Origin: Physcomitrium patens
Taxonomy: Eukaryota > Streptophyta > Bryopsida > Funariales > Funariaceae
Assembly: GCF_000002425.4 (NCBI RefSeq)
Contig: NC_037272.1
Span: forward strand, 14,893,599-14,957,598
Reading direction: 5' to 3'
Length of the DNA stretch: 64,000 nucleotides
The position numbers and the translations under genes are program-made. This document shows positions 36,901 through 49,000 of the stretch, one piece after another (position 1 is the stretch's first letter; each line of letters opens with the position of its first letter). The notes under the pieces were generated by a model that saw only the letters and a list, made by a program, of their open reading frames with translations, ran no database searches and was not told the DNA's origin.

Positions 36901-37470
36901 ATAAATGCTTTTGCACCTATCAGTACGGGTCTTACTATACTAGACTTATAATTTTTTACTTGGTTGGTAGAACTATTAATAACGCTTTGGGAAAAGTCAA
37001 GTTTACACGAATTCCAATCTATTCGAGGGTTATATTTTTCTAGCCAGGATAAACCTAAAATAACTGGATTAGACGGGGATTTAATTATGTTAAAAGCTAT
37101 GTAGCTATCATGACCGTCTATTGTTACTTTTATAGGATGAGTTTCATGAGTGACATCTCCAGAAGACAAGGGACGACCATCTATGACTTCTACATGTACT
37201 GGTTTAGGTTTCTGTACAAAGGGTATTTTACGACTTTTAACAAATTGTTCATCTAAAAAACATGCTGAGGCTCCCGAATCTAATAAAGCAAAGGCTTTGT
37301 AATTCTTAGGTCCTAAATATAAGTCTATTATAAAACAAGGAGATGGTTCTGAGGAGAGGATAGGACCTTCATTAGGAATTGTACAAGGTTCCAGCTGCAC
37401 GGTCCCTATTGTAGCTGGACGAATCCGTTTTCCGACATGTTGTCTTCTTTGACCGTCGTACCCCTCATTT
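33912..37470 (-). pseudogene. pol: pol of chromovirus A, broken by three stops
   Basis: Protease DSGA (ALLDSGASACFLDEQ), reverse transcriptase YLDD, RNase H (METDASDFALG, YTDHKNLEYF), integrase zinc finger and core (MDFITDLPSS, SDRGTQFVSRFW, FHPQTDGQTERINQ), then a C-terminal chromodomain (EILDSRRRRNKLEYLVHWRG, ERTWEPSRNL). In-frame stops lie at 35912-35910 (TAA), 35084-35082 (TGA) and 35018-35016 (TGA). The first lies between reverse transcriptase and RNase H and the other two at the integrase zinc finger. The frame begins inside the gag end, shifted by -1. Confidence 0.93.
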
Positions 37471-38410
37471 TATAGTTGCGTCGTTTCCTTGGACAATATT
37501 GAGCAGTGTGCTTAGGTTCTCCGTAATATAAACATAATCCTTCTTGACGACGACGAATCTTTTCTTGCTCAGTTAGGGGTTTAAAACGTACCGCGTCAAT
37601 TTGCATGTCTTCTACTTCTGAATGTACGTTTGGCAAAGATGTTGATGTTGCCATTGAGTAATAACGTTGAGGTTCCCATGAATGATTCTCGGATCGAAAT
37701 TCGAAAAGTCGATTATCACATTTTACCGCAAAATCGATTGCTTGACTCAAAGTTTGAGGATCAGGTAAGTTGAGCATCAATTTCTTTACTTCATATTGCA
37801 ATCTATAAAGAAATTGACTGATGAGTGCAGCATCATCCCACTTGATGTCAATTGCAAGTTGTCGAAATTGTGAAGCATATACTGTTATTGAGCGATTTTC
37901 TTGTCGCAGAATTCGGATCTTATTTGTTGCAACACGAGTTGCATCGTGTTCACCATACATAGATCGAAACTCCGCCAAAAAAGCTTCCAAATTGTCCAAT
38001 ATTGGATTTCGTTGTTCAAGAAAAGACGAAAACCACGATAATGCAGAACCAAAAAGTAGAGTGCCAATAAACCTGACTTGTGATCCTGGAGTTGGATAGC
38101 TTTGCGGTTGAAGTTCAATTGCCAATTGTACTTGATTGATGAACCCTCAAAACTTTGATCTCGTACCATCAAATTTCTCAGGTAAGGCAATTCTTGGTTC
38201 TTTAGTGCTTATAGGGTGTTGTACAATTGGAGAAAGAACGTGATTTGTTGTAGATGTTGAAGCAGCTCCGATCATCTCTATATCTCCACTTTCTGCTATT
38301 CTTGTTCTTTCCTGTGTTGGTGAATTGAGTTGATGCATCGCAAGCATTAACTCCCTCATTTGCTCTTGCATTTGTGCCATTGCACTCTTCATTTCAACAA
38401 GCTCTGCCAT
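37406..38410 (-). pseudogene. gag: gag of chromovirus A, broken by one stop
   Basis: 334 codons from ATG at 38410, with a TGA at 38149-38147 (after EKFDGTRSKF). The nucleocapsid zinc knuckle reads CLYYGEPKHTAQYC. The second Cys of the CX2CX4HX4C pattern is Tyr. A decayed relative at about 52772 keeps Cys there. The gag stop (TAG) is conserved in older copies. Confidence 0.9.
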
Positions 38411-38608
38411 AATGACACTAAGAAGAAAAATTTGTTTGATATTGCTCAAGACAAAAGAAAAGAAAGACTTGATAACAGAGAAGATACTAAGAACAATATC
38501 AGTTTAGAAGTGGATAATCCGCAAACTTCTAATACGCTTATGCCTTGTCAAGAGAAAGGGGTAATCCACTCTTACTCAAGAAAAACAAAGCTCTGATATT
38601 GTAAGTGT

Positions 38609-38619
38609 ACTCTTGTCAA
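38609..38619 (-). other. Candidate self-primer binding site (copy A)
   Basis: TTGACAAGAGT on the minus strand, two bases after the 5' LTR. It is complementary to ACTCTTGTCAA inside the LTR at the predicted transcript start (38788-38798 on the plus strand reads TTGACAAGAGT). Same layout as in copy B. Confidence 0.6.
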
Positions 38620-38621
38620 TC

Positions 38622-39173
38622 TGTCAAGGACAAAGACTCGATGAGAGAAAATATACACCAAAAGGCTATCTCGATATAATAAGTCAAAATATAAACAAGT
38701 AGGTATATTAAAAGGAAACTGGAATGGCTATTGCCACAAGACAAGAAACTAAAGACTCTTGAACCTGGACTAGAAGCAAGAAAGGAGTTGACAAGAGTGA
38801 AGAAGCCTTCACTCTTGTCTCTATATATACTATCTAACTAGGGGCTACGTGGCGACGTTCTATAGGACCTCCAATATGTGTTGACTTTGTAGGACACATG
38901 CCTTGACTTACAAGGCAAGTTTTTCTACGTGTGGGCCACATAGTTAGCTTGATCTTCAAGCTAACAACATGTGTGGCACATGGCCAACTTGTTGACCACG
39001 TTTCTAATCCAAAAAGTCAATTAAAGACACCTATGAAGTCAAAGCAGCGTCTAGGAAGTTTCTAGGAAGCTTCTATATTAAATATTATAGAATTAATTTA
39101 CTTTTATCTACTTTTACTTACTTCTACCTATTTCTATATGTAATTATTAGCTTACATGATTATGGCCGTGACA
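38622..39173 (-). repeat. 5' LTR of chromovirus A
   Basis: 552 bp with TGTCAC and TTGACA ends. It shares five diagnostic bases with copy B's 5' LTR against both 3' LTRs. Confidence 0.95.
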
Positions 39174-40519
39174 ACTAAACTTCACTAAATCTTTTAAAGA
39201 ATTATAATTCTAACTCCTTCTAAATCATGTGAAATGATTATAGATGCATTCATAGGCTTTTGGTCAATCTTCATAGTAATGACTAACAACCTCTAAATTA
39301 TTAAAATTAATTAAGTTGGTATTCTAGTTCTCTAATTCTTATCATTTTATTCTTAATTAACCTAATTCAAGAAATTAAACTATAATTTATACCATCAAAG
39401 GTTTTAATCCTAAAAATTCTATAAAACTAAATTCTATTTATATAAATCATAATCTAATATATTCAATTATCATAAAATAAGATAATAACAAAAAATTAAA
39501 TTTTAAAGCATAATTGAGAGCTCACAGTTGACAAGTTCATGAAGATTTCTAATAGTTGTAAATCTATTCTTACTCCTACCAAGTGTATCATCTATTAATT
39601 TTATTTTTACTTTAAATAACTTAAAAAATTTGCAAGTAAAATCAGCGGAGGATAATTTACAATCTTTAATATCAAATGAAAATTACTACAAAAAAGAATA
39701 ATCCACTCTCTTTAAGGAATAAAATTAATAATATAAAACTCAATAGTTTATTTAAAGGTAAGTAATTTACAACCTTCAAAATACAACAACAAAAGTAGAG
39801 TAATTCACTCACTACTAAAATAAGAAAAAAACAATATGTTAACACTTTTGTCAAACTGTCAAAGATATGAATTTCAAAGAAAGAAATTTTTAATATATTT
39901 TTAAGTCACTAACCAAAAAATTATTGAAGATCTTAAAAATACTCACTAATCCTAAAATTCTAATTTTTAAGACCTTAATCTACAAGAACCTTCGCACACT
40001 TCAATCTAATCATTTGATTAATTTCAAAATTTGCATACACATTCAAAACTAGCACACCAATACATTTCCCAAAATTCACCTATACATACACTACAATACT
40101 TAAGAAACCCTCAAATTTGTAAACATAATTTTATTTCTTAAAATCTAAACCAACTGAGAATATTATTAAGTTTGAAAATCCCTCAAAAACTTAATATTGA
40201 CTCAAGTAACATAAAACTAATACCCAAAAATATTTATTTAAGTTTGCTCTTAAAATCCTATTTTTTAATCTCTCAAAGAATTCCACAATCAGTAGAGGTT
40301 TGTAGTTTTGTATTTTGCAGTCTAATTTCAATCTAGATTGACAATTGATCCTCTCTAGATATCAATTATTAGCTTCTTGATGTAAGTTTTAATAAAATCT
40401 ATTCTTAACTCCCTTCTATACATGTATATATCATTTTTTATTTTATTTACTTTGATTTGGCTTATTTATGCTTCTACAAAGTAAATAGAAGTCACTTCTA
40501 CAAAAAGATATTATTAAGA
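39174..40519. repeat. Decayed repeat shared with 29.5-30.2 kb
   Basis: The stretch at about 39905-40510 matches about 29560-30150 in the same orientation, for example TTTTTAAGACCTTAAT and CTACAAAGTAAATAGAAGTC. No coding content is readable. Confidence 0.55.
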
Positions 40520-40524
40520 CTAAA
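40520..40524. repeat. Target duplication CTAAA, far end of older gypsy element
   Basis: Reverse complement of TTTAG at 31167-31171, directly outside the 3' LTR. Confidence 0.75.
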
Positions 40525-41052
40525 TAAAACAAGACCAATCTATCTTAAGAATCTAAAACTCTTTTAATCCATAGTAATATAAAACTTCATCACAAAGTAG
40601 GATAAAATGGCCTAAAATAAAACTAAACAAAATTAAATGAAATATGATACAAAAGACAAAGTAAGCAAATAGAAATAGAACAAAATAAAACCAAAAAAGA
40701 AGATGTAAAATCAAATTTTATTATGAGAGAAGGTCTAAAACCATATTTGACTAGCTTCCAAAAGACCTCGGTCAATCCTATTTATATCTTATTCTATCAT
40801 CTTGTACTTTCTAAAATATTCTTAGATAATGGATCGTACTTAAATAACTATGTAAGTCCTTTTTAGAAGGTTCCATAGTAGACCCTATTTAGATAACTAT
40901 CCTAAGTTCTTTCTAGAATGTTCTATGATAGATCTTATATAGTCTACTAACCTAGCCATAATTCTAGAAACTTCCATAACTTTTCAAATATGGTTTCAAC
41001 TATCTATCCTTATGTGTCAACAATACAAATATCTTATTTATACCTTGTTACA
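40525..41052 (-). repeat. 3' LTR of older gypsy element
   Basis: About 528 bp starting TGTAACAAGG on the minus strand. It is preceded by a purine-rich tract (GGAGGAGGA, about 41055-41070). It aligns along its length with 31172-31727. Confidence 0.8.
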
Positions 41053-44000
41053 ATTAATCCTCCTCCACTAATGCAAAAATTCTTTATTTTTCTCTAGATG
41101 GTATCTCCAAATTATCTCTTGGGAATGAGTGAAGTTCTATGCAAGTTCCCATGTTGTATCATAGATGGAATAACTTTTTTAAAGAACTTTGTATTGAAGT
41201 TGTAAACATCTATTGCCACAGCAAAGATAGCAATGCTTCAAAATGCTGTCCACTTCGTACTCTTGTTGGTCATCAACTACAAATGGTGGTGGTAGTGGTT
41301 AGTATTAATCAGAAAGTGCTTTAGCTCGATATAAAATTCTTTGAGTTTCAAAACATAAAAGACTAGATGGACTCAAATATGTGGCGAAAGCTCAAGGTGG
41401 TATAAAACATAAGAAATCATTGTAAAAATGCAAAAAGATCCAAGCCACTAAGGTACCATTTTTCGAATTTGAGTTGATGTAGTAAGTGACAAATTGGAAT
41501 TGGAGAGTAATACTTAATCATCCTTGAAGAATGTCTTGTATTACTAGTGCTTATCCATGTATTACTTTTATCAATTTTGAGCAGTAAGGAGGTGGTGTCA
41601 TACTTCTTGTAAGGCCATTGTATAAATTCCTTTGTTATTAGGTTGTTAGTATTAATGTGATGATAGAAAATTACCGATGTAATCGTATGTTGATTAATAT
41701 TAAAAAAAAATGGTGAATGACCAATACTTACTTGAATACTATCATTGTAAGTAAACTCTAAAGACATCAAATATTGATCTCAGTTATTATGATGAACTAA
41801 CATAAATATCCATAGCATATCTTCTAAGATCTGATTTACACACTCTATTTGTCCATCTGTTTAGAGATAGAAGGCTGTAGACATAGCAAGTCATGTGCCT
41901 AATTGCTTTATTATGTTGATATGACTTACAAGAGCACAAAAAAGCTCAAACATCATAATCCAAACCTATCCAAAATCATGTCTTTGAGATCTATTTTAGG
42001 ATCTTTTCTTGTACTAGATGTCTAGATATTAGGATGTTATATTTTTCTAAAAATATATACATCTAGAATATAGCATTGTCAAGTATATAAATCCACTTCT
42101 TGAAATAGAATAAGCCATCATTAAAACTATAATCTTAATATTGTATATCACCCACTTTCAGTCGATTGCTAACCATCTTGAAAAAAATATCATAATATGT
42201 AGTTTTTTTTTTATTTTACCTCTTTAATTAGGTTTGAAATGATACTATTAATGGTAGGAGTTTCTACCTTGTTTCTTGATTCGGCCTTCAAATCTAGTCT
42301 TTACAATAAGTTGTCTAGCATAGTATATTATTATCCTTGCTTGTACTCAAGCTAGATATCAAAAAGATGCAACTCTTCTTCCCAAGAATAATCTTGTGCT
42401 TTCATATTTTTCAGATACAAATCATGTAGCAAGGACCAATGGTTAATTTTGAACAACCATTAGCTTATCCAGCAGATAGTATCATCACACTTTTGTGGCA
42501 TGTACAATTACCAATTGCTCTCAATCACATGCAAAGTAATTGTGTTTTGTCCTTCTAAGCCTGCATGATTTATATGCCCCAACTTGAAAGCTTCTACCAA
42601 AGTCTTGTTGAAGGACCATTCTAATAGCAAAGTTGGAAGCATCAATATCAAGTGTACAAAGAAGTTTGAGATCATACAGTTGCAATATAAGAGTAGTAAA
42701 GAGTACATCCTTCAACATATCAAAAGTACTTTGCTGCTCCAATTTCCATTCAAATGGGGCACCCTTCTCTAATAGGTTTGTCAATGAAGCAGTAATATGT
42801 ATAAATTATCAAAAAAAACAATAATAATATCTAATAAGACCTAAAAAAGAATGAACTTCACAAGCATCCTTGGATGTTGGACAATCTTCTATTGCTTTTA
42901 TCTTATCCTACTCCATGTGCATGCCTTTAGAAGATACCACATGATTCCAAAAAGTGACTTTTGACTTCTAAAGTTCATATTTTGATTGTTTACAATAGAA
43001 GTGATTATCTTGCAAATGACACAACACTTTTTGTAGATGTTGCTCATACTCCTCATAGGTATTACTATATACAAAGATATCATCAATGAAGAAGAGTACA
43101 TACTTATCTAAAAGGTCCTGAAATAATCTGTTCATATGACCTATAAAAGAGGCTGGAGTATTGATAAGGCTAAAAGATAAAACAAGCCATTCAAAATATC
43201 TATAGCGCATATGAAATGGAGTTGTTTTTATATCCTCTATTACAATAGGTATTTTCCAATAGTTACTTCAAATATCTAATTTGTTAAAGATAGTCATACC
43301 TCAAAGTTAATAAAAAAGATCATCCATACAAAAAAGCAAATATATATTCTTAATAGTCTGCTTATTGAGGCCTCGATAGTCAATGCAAAGCCAAAGTCCA
43401 CCATCCTTCTTTGGTGCAAAGAATAGACATGCTCCCTATAGTCATGTGCTTTCTCAAATGAGGCATTTTTCTAAGAATTTATCTAATGTCTTCTATAGCT
43501 CTTCAAGTTCATTTGATACTAGGCAATAAATTGGTCAACTTGCCAATTTGGTTGTAAGCAGTAGTTCTATTTGAAAAGACGTACTTCAATCATGAGGCAT
43601 GCTATTAAGTAGGTCGGTTGGAAAGACATCTCGATATTTTCATATGAATTACTCTATCCATTCTATTCTTTCAGCTGTCTTTTCTACTATTGATGCAAGA
43701 TTTGAAACTACTATATATACCAATTGCTTGTATTGTATTTCTACTTCATAAAAGTCATCCCTATAAATAAATCTTTAATTATAATTTTTTTTTCTTCACT
43801 TAATACAAAGGTATAAAGAATTATCTTGCATCCACCATTTTTGAAAGAAATTGTCTTTGCTATCTAATCAACTTTCTTATTTTTTTATTTCTAGCCATGG
43901 CATACCAAAGATAATATCATATTTTAGCTTTGTTACCTTGAACTTTTTTCTTAAGACATAGGTATAAAATAACCTAAAGGTTTGTTCTTCACATGTCTCA

Positions 44001-44274
44001 CTCAATATGTTCTCTCAGTTATTTGTAAGGAATATATTCTCTCCTTGAATTACGTTAATTTTAATTCCAAGTCAATAGGTAATTTTAATTGAAATATAAT
44101 TTTTTGTAGAGCCACAATCTACAAGCACTCGACATAGATGTCTTCTTGATAATCGTGTTAAATGCTCTAGTCAATTTTTTTTTATAGTAGTGTAAGGCCA
44201 TACCATTTTTCTCCGAAAGATAATAGCTATTCTCAATATTGGCCCTCGATACCTTTATTGAGAAGCTTCGTTTC
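41053..44274 (-). pseudogene. pol: Older gypsy element: pol, 3' part
   Basis: Reading downward from 44274: gag end, protease (LVDCGSTKNYIS, about 44125-44090), reverse transcriptase (FFIDDIFVYSNTYEEYEQHL, about 43095-43030), RNase H (LDIDASNFAI, about 42660-42630) and integrase core (LEFTYNDSIQVSIGHSPFF, about 41765-41705). Frames are broken throughout. The missing 5' portion is at 31172-32801. Confidence 0.8.
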
Positions 44275-44826
44275 TGTCACCGCCATAATCATGTAAGTTA
44301 ATAATTACATATAGAAATAGGTAGAAGTAAGTAAAAGTAGATAAAAGTAAATTAATTCTATAATATTTAATATAGAAGCTTCCTAGAAACTTCCTAGATG
44401 TTGCTTTGACTTCATAAGTGTCTTTAATTGACTTTTTGGATTAGAAACGTGGTCAACAAGTTGGCCATGTGCCACACATGTTGTTAGCTTCAAGATCAAG
44501 CTAATTATGTGGCCCACACGTAGAAAAACTTGCCTTGTAAGTCAAGGCATGTGTCCTACAAAGTCAACACATATTGGAGGTCCTATAGAACGTCGCCACG
44601 TAGCCCCTAGTTAGATAGTATATATAGAGACAAGAGTGAAGGCTTCTTCACTCTTGTCAACTCCTTTCTTGCTTCTAGTCCAGGTTCAAGAGTCTTTAGT
44701 TTCTTGTCTTGTGGCAATAGCCATTCCAGTTTCCTTTTAATATACCTACTTGTTTATATTTTGACTTATTATATCGAGATAGCCTTTTGGTGTATATTTT
44801 CTCTCATCGAGTCTTTGTCCTTGACA
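44275..44826 (+). repeat. 5' LTR of chromovirus B
   Basis: 552 bp, starting TGTCAC and ending TTGACA. The promoter TATA box (TATATATA) is at 44619-44626. A perfect 13-bp hairpin follows (44629-44641 with 44646-44658). Confidence 0.95.
44619..44660 (+). promoter_or_regulatory. LTR core promoter, hairpin and predicted transcript start
   Basis: TATATATA at 44619-44626 sets an expected start about 31 bp on, near 44650. The 11 bases from there, ACTCTTGTCAA (44650-44660), are complementary to the primer site after the LTR. GACAAGAGTGAAG and CTTCACTCTTGTC form a perfect 13-bp stem with a 4-nt loop. Confidence 0.6.
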
Positions 44827-44828
44827 GA

Positions 44829-44839
44829 TTGACAAGAGT
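44829..44839 (+). other. Candidate self-primer binding site (copy B)
   Basis: TTGACAAGAGT, two bases past the LTR end at 44826. It pairs over all 11 bases with 44650-44660. In Tf1 of fission yeast the first 11 bases of the transcript anneal in just this way. A second motif, ATATCAGAGC at 44849-44858, resembles the core of a tRNA-Met site but lies over 20 nt from the LTR. Confidence 0.6.
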
Positions 44840-45037
44840 ACACTTACAATATCAGAGCTTTGTTTTTCTTGAGTAAGAGTGGATTACCCCTTTCTCTTGA
44901 CAAGGCATAAGCGTATTAGAAGTTTGCGGATTATCCACTTCTAAACTGATATTGTTCTTAGTATCTTCTCTGTTATCAAGTCTTTCTTTTCTTTTGTCTT
45001 GAGCAATATCAAACAAATTTTTCTTCTTAGTGTCATT

Positions 45038-46042
45038 ATAGCAGAGCTTGTTGAAATGAAGAGTGCAATGGCACAAATGCAAGAGCAAATGAGGGAGTTA
45101 ATGCTTGCGATGCATCAACTCAATTCACCAACACAGGAAAGAACAAGAATAGCAGAAAGTGGAGATATAGAGATGATCGGAGCTGCTTCAACATCTACAA
45201 CAAATCACGTTCTTTCTCCAATTGTACAACACCCTATAAGCACTAAAGAACCAAGAATTGCCTTACCTGAGAAATTTGATGGTACGAGATCAAAGTTTTG
45301 AGGGTTCATCAATCAAGTACAATTGGCAATTGAACTTCAACCGCAAAGCTATCCAACTCCAGGATCACAAGTCAGGTTTATTGGCACTCTACTTTTTGGT
45401 TCTGCATTATCGTGGTTTTCGTCTTTTCTTGAACAACGAAATCCAATATTGGACAATTTGGAAGCTTTTTTGGCGGAGTTTCGATCTATGTATGGTGAAC
45501 ACGATGCAACTCGTGTTGCAACAAATAAGATCCGAATTCTGCGACAAGAAAATCGCTCAATAACAGTATATGCTTCACAATTTCGACAACTTGCAATTGA
45601 CATCAAGTGGGATGATGCTGCACTCATCAGTCAATTTCTTTATAGATTGCAATATGAAGTAAAGAAATTGATGCTCAACTTACCTGATCCTCAAACTTTG
45701 AGTCAAGCAATCGATTTTGCGGTAAAATGTGATAATCGACTTTTCGAATTTCGATCTGAGAATCATTCATGGGAACCTCAACGTTATTACTCAATGGCAA
45801 CATCAACATCTTTGCCAAACGTACATTCAGAAGTAGAAGACATGCAAATTGACGCGGTACGTTTTAAACCCCTAACTGAGCAAGAAAAGATTCGTCGTCG
45901 TCAAGAAGGATTATGTTTATATTACGGAGAACCTAAGCACACTGCTCAATATTGTCCAAGGAAACGACGCAACTATAAAATGAGGGGTACGACGGTCAAA
46001 GAAGACAACATGTCGGAAAACGGATTCGTCCAGCTACAATAG
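45038..46042 (+). pseudogene. gag: gag of chromovirus B, start codon lost and one internal stop
   Basis: The start codon used in copy A is ATA here (45038-45040). The next in-frame ATG is five codons on. TGA at 45299-45301 cuts the frame after EKFDGTRSKF. The frame reopens and runs to TAG at 46040-46042. The capsid part includes LFGSALSWFSSFLEQRN. The zinc knuckle has Tyr (TAC, 45923-45925) for the second Cys. Confidence 0.9.
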
Positions 46043-49000
46043 GGACCGTGCAGCTGGAACCTTGTACAATTCCTAATGAAGGTCCTATCCTCTCCTCAGA
46101 ACCATCTCCTTGTTTTATAATAGACTTATATTTAGGACCTAAGAATTACAAAGCCTTTGCTTTATTAGATTCGGGAGCCTCAGCATGTTTTTTAGATGAA
46201 CAATTTGTTAAAAGTCGTAAAATACCCTTTGTACAGAAACCTAAACCAGTACATGTAGAAGTCATAGATGGTCGTCCCTTGTCTTCTGGAGATGTCACTC
46301 ATGAAACTCATCCTATAAAAGTAACAATAGACGGTCATGATAGCTACATAGCTTTTAACATAATTAAATCCCCGTCTAATCCAGTTATTTTAGGTTTATC
46401 CTGGCTAGAAAAATATAACCCTCGAATAGATTGGAATTCGTGTAAACTTGACTTTTCCCAAAGCGTTATTAATAGTTCTACCAACCAAGTAAAAAATTAT
46501 AAGTCTAGTATAGTAAGACCCGTACTGATAGGTGCAAAAGCATTTATACACGCAGCAAAAGAAGGATCAACTTTTGCTATTTATGCTGCACCTATTTCTG
46601 AAAACGTAAAGACTTCAATTGGCATTCCAAGTCAATATCAGGAGTATCAAGACGTTTTTGAGAAAAAGAATGCAGATATTCTTCCTGAGCATCGTCCATA
46701 TGATTGTTCAATCGACCTCAAGGAAGGAACTCAGCCACCATTTGGACCAATTTACAGTTTATCGCAAGATGAGATGGCTGAACTCAAGACATATATTGAC
46801 GAGAATTTAGCGAAGAATTTCATACACCATTCAAAATCTCCAGCAGGAGCTCCAATTCTATTCGTAAAGAAAAAAGATGGATCTTTACGAATGTGTGTTG
46901 ATTATCGAGGACTCAACAAGATCACAATCAAGAACAGGTATCCATTACCTTTGATATCAAGACTCCTTGACCAGTTGAATCAAGCTAAGATCTATACAAA
47001 AATAGATCTAAGAGGAGCATATAATCTAGTACGGATCAAAGAAGGAGATGAATGGAAGACTGCGTTTCGAACCAGGTATGGACATTTCGAATATAATGTC
47101 ATGCCCTTTGGACTCACGAATGCACCAGCTGCTTTTCAACATCTCATGAATGATGTATTTCGTGAATTCTTAGACAATTTTATCGTCTGCTATCTAGACG
47201 ATATCCTGATCTATTCTAAGAACGTCGAAGAACATGAAATACATGTTTGTCAAGTATTACAAAAACTTAAAGATGCAGGATTGTACGCCAAGATGGAAAA
47301 GTGTGTATTTCACACTACTCAAGTTGACTTTTTAGGATACATCATTTCAAATGATGGTCTCATGATGGATTCTAAGAAAGTCCAAACAATCATGGATTGG
47401 AAGATTCCAAGGACAGTAAGAGATGTCCAATGTTTCTTGGGATTTGTCAATTACTATCGAATCTTCATCAAAGATTTCTCACGAGTTGCAGCTCCACTTA
47501 CACGCTTGACTAGTAAAGATAAATTCCAATGGAATTAAGAAGCGGAAGCAGTATTTGAAGCCTTGAAGACATCGTTTGTCTCTGCACCAGTCTTATATCG
47601 TGTTGATTTTTCCAAGGCATTTTTTATGGAAACAGATGCATCAGATTTTGCCTTGGGTGCAGTTTTATCACAAATGGGAACAGATGACAAACTTCATCCG
47701 ATAGCTTTTCATTCAAGAAAATTCTCAGCAGCCGAGATCAATTATGAGATCCACGATAAAGAACTTCTTACGATCATGGATTCCTATCAAGAATGGCATC
47801 ATTATCTAGAAGGCGCTTATAGTCCAGTCACTGTATATACAGATCACAAGAACCTCGAGTATTTCATGTCAGCATGCGTGTTGAATCGTCGTCAAGCTCG
47901 TTGGAGTATGTCTTTGTCAAGATTCGAGTTCATTATCACTTATCGGCTAGGAAAACAACAAGGTTTATCCGATGCCCTATCTAGACGTTCTTATTTTGCA
48001 CCAAAAGAAGGAGATACAGCTTTTGAGCAACAAAGAACGGTCCTCTTGAAACCGGAGCAATTTCATCTCCGAGCAATGAAATCAACATTGACTGTTGATT
48101 CAACTTTTCTCAAGCAAATCCAGTCCAGTATGTCCTCAGACCCTCTTGTTTATGATATCGAGAATAATTCTTCCAAGTCTCATGATCCTTCTAAGTTCGA
48201 GTTCAAGAATAATCTATTATATTTTGAAGGACGCCTATATGTTCCAGAAGGAGAAGCACGTTTACGTGTTCTTCAAGCACGTCATGACTTTCCAACAGCA
48301 GGGCACTTTAGATTTAATAAGACTTTGGAACTCATATCAAGAGATTTTTGGTGGCTACAAATGTGAAAGTCAGTCAAAGACTTTGTACAATCATGTGATA
48401 TTTGTTCAAGATCAAAAATTCCTCGTCATTGACCTTACGGACTTCTTCAGCCATTACCTATACCAGAACAACCATGGTCTTCTGTTTCTATGGATTTCAT
48501 CACAGATCTTCCAAGCTCAAGATCTTATGATTCTATATTTGTGATAGTAGATCGTTTCACCAAGATGGCACATTTTGTGCCATGTACAAAATCTATCACA
48601 GGTGAAGAAACAGATAAGCTTTTCATTGATAATATCTATCGCTATCATGGATTACCTAAAGATATCATATCAGATAGGGGAACTCAATTTGTGTCAAGAT
48701 TTTGGAGGACCCTTTTCAAGATTTTAAAAGTGGACATAAAGCTATCTTCGGCTTTCCATCCTCAAACTGATGGACAAACAGAGCGCATAAACCAAGTCTT
48801 GGAGCAATATTTAAGGTGTACTATCAACTACCAACAAGATGATTGGACAACCCTTCTGCCATTGGCAGAGTTTGCTTATAATAATACGGTACATTCTTCC
48901 ACGCAACAAACACCTTTCTTTGCCAATTATGGCTATCATCCACGACTTGATACTTTTGATTTTTCAAAAGTTGATAATCCTGCAGCAGAAGATATGGCAA

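Larger units (their letters stand above)
32802..39173 (-). mobile_element. Chromovirus copy A (Ty3/gypsy with chromodomain), 6372 bp
   Basis: Complete element with two 552-bp LTRs, gag, pol (protease, reverse transcriptase, RNase H, integrase, chromodomain), a downstream ORF and a polypurine tract. It is base-for-base the same length as copy B and nearly identical to it in inverted orientation (position in A = 83448 minus position in B). Gag, pol and ORF3 carry premature stops, all shared with B, so neither copy codes for a full set of proteins. It sits inside the gag of the older gypsy element. Confidence 0.95.
39174..44274. other. Inverted spacer between the two chromovirus copies
   Basis: 5101 bp. 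Its ends, ACTAA (39174-39178) and GTTTC (44270-44274), pair with the opposite outer flanks when the spacer is reverse-complemented. It carries the 3' part of an element whose 5' part lies left of copy A in the other orientation. Confidence 0.85.

Noticed and set aside
44846..44858. ACAATATCAGAGC as the working tRNA-Met primer site of the A/B family
   Set aside because: It lies about 20 nt from the LTR and lacks the leading TGG. The 3' LTRs and the solo LTR end well before it, whereas a used primer site should adjoin the LTR.
46040..46042. Stop-codon readthrough joining gag and pol
   Set aside because: pol is in a different (-1) frame from gag, so reading through TAG would not enter it.
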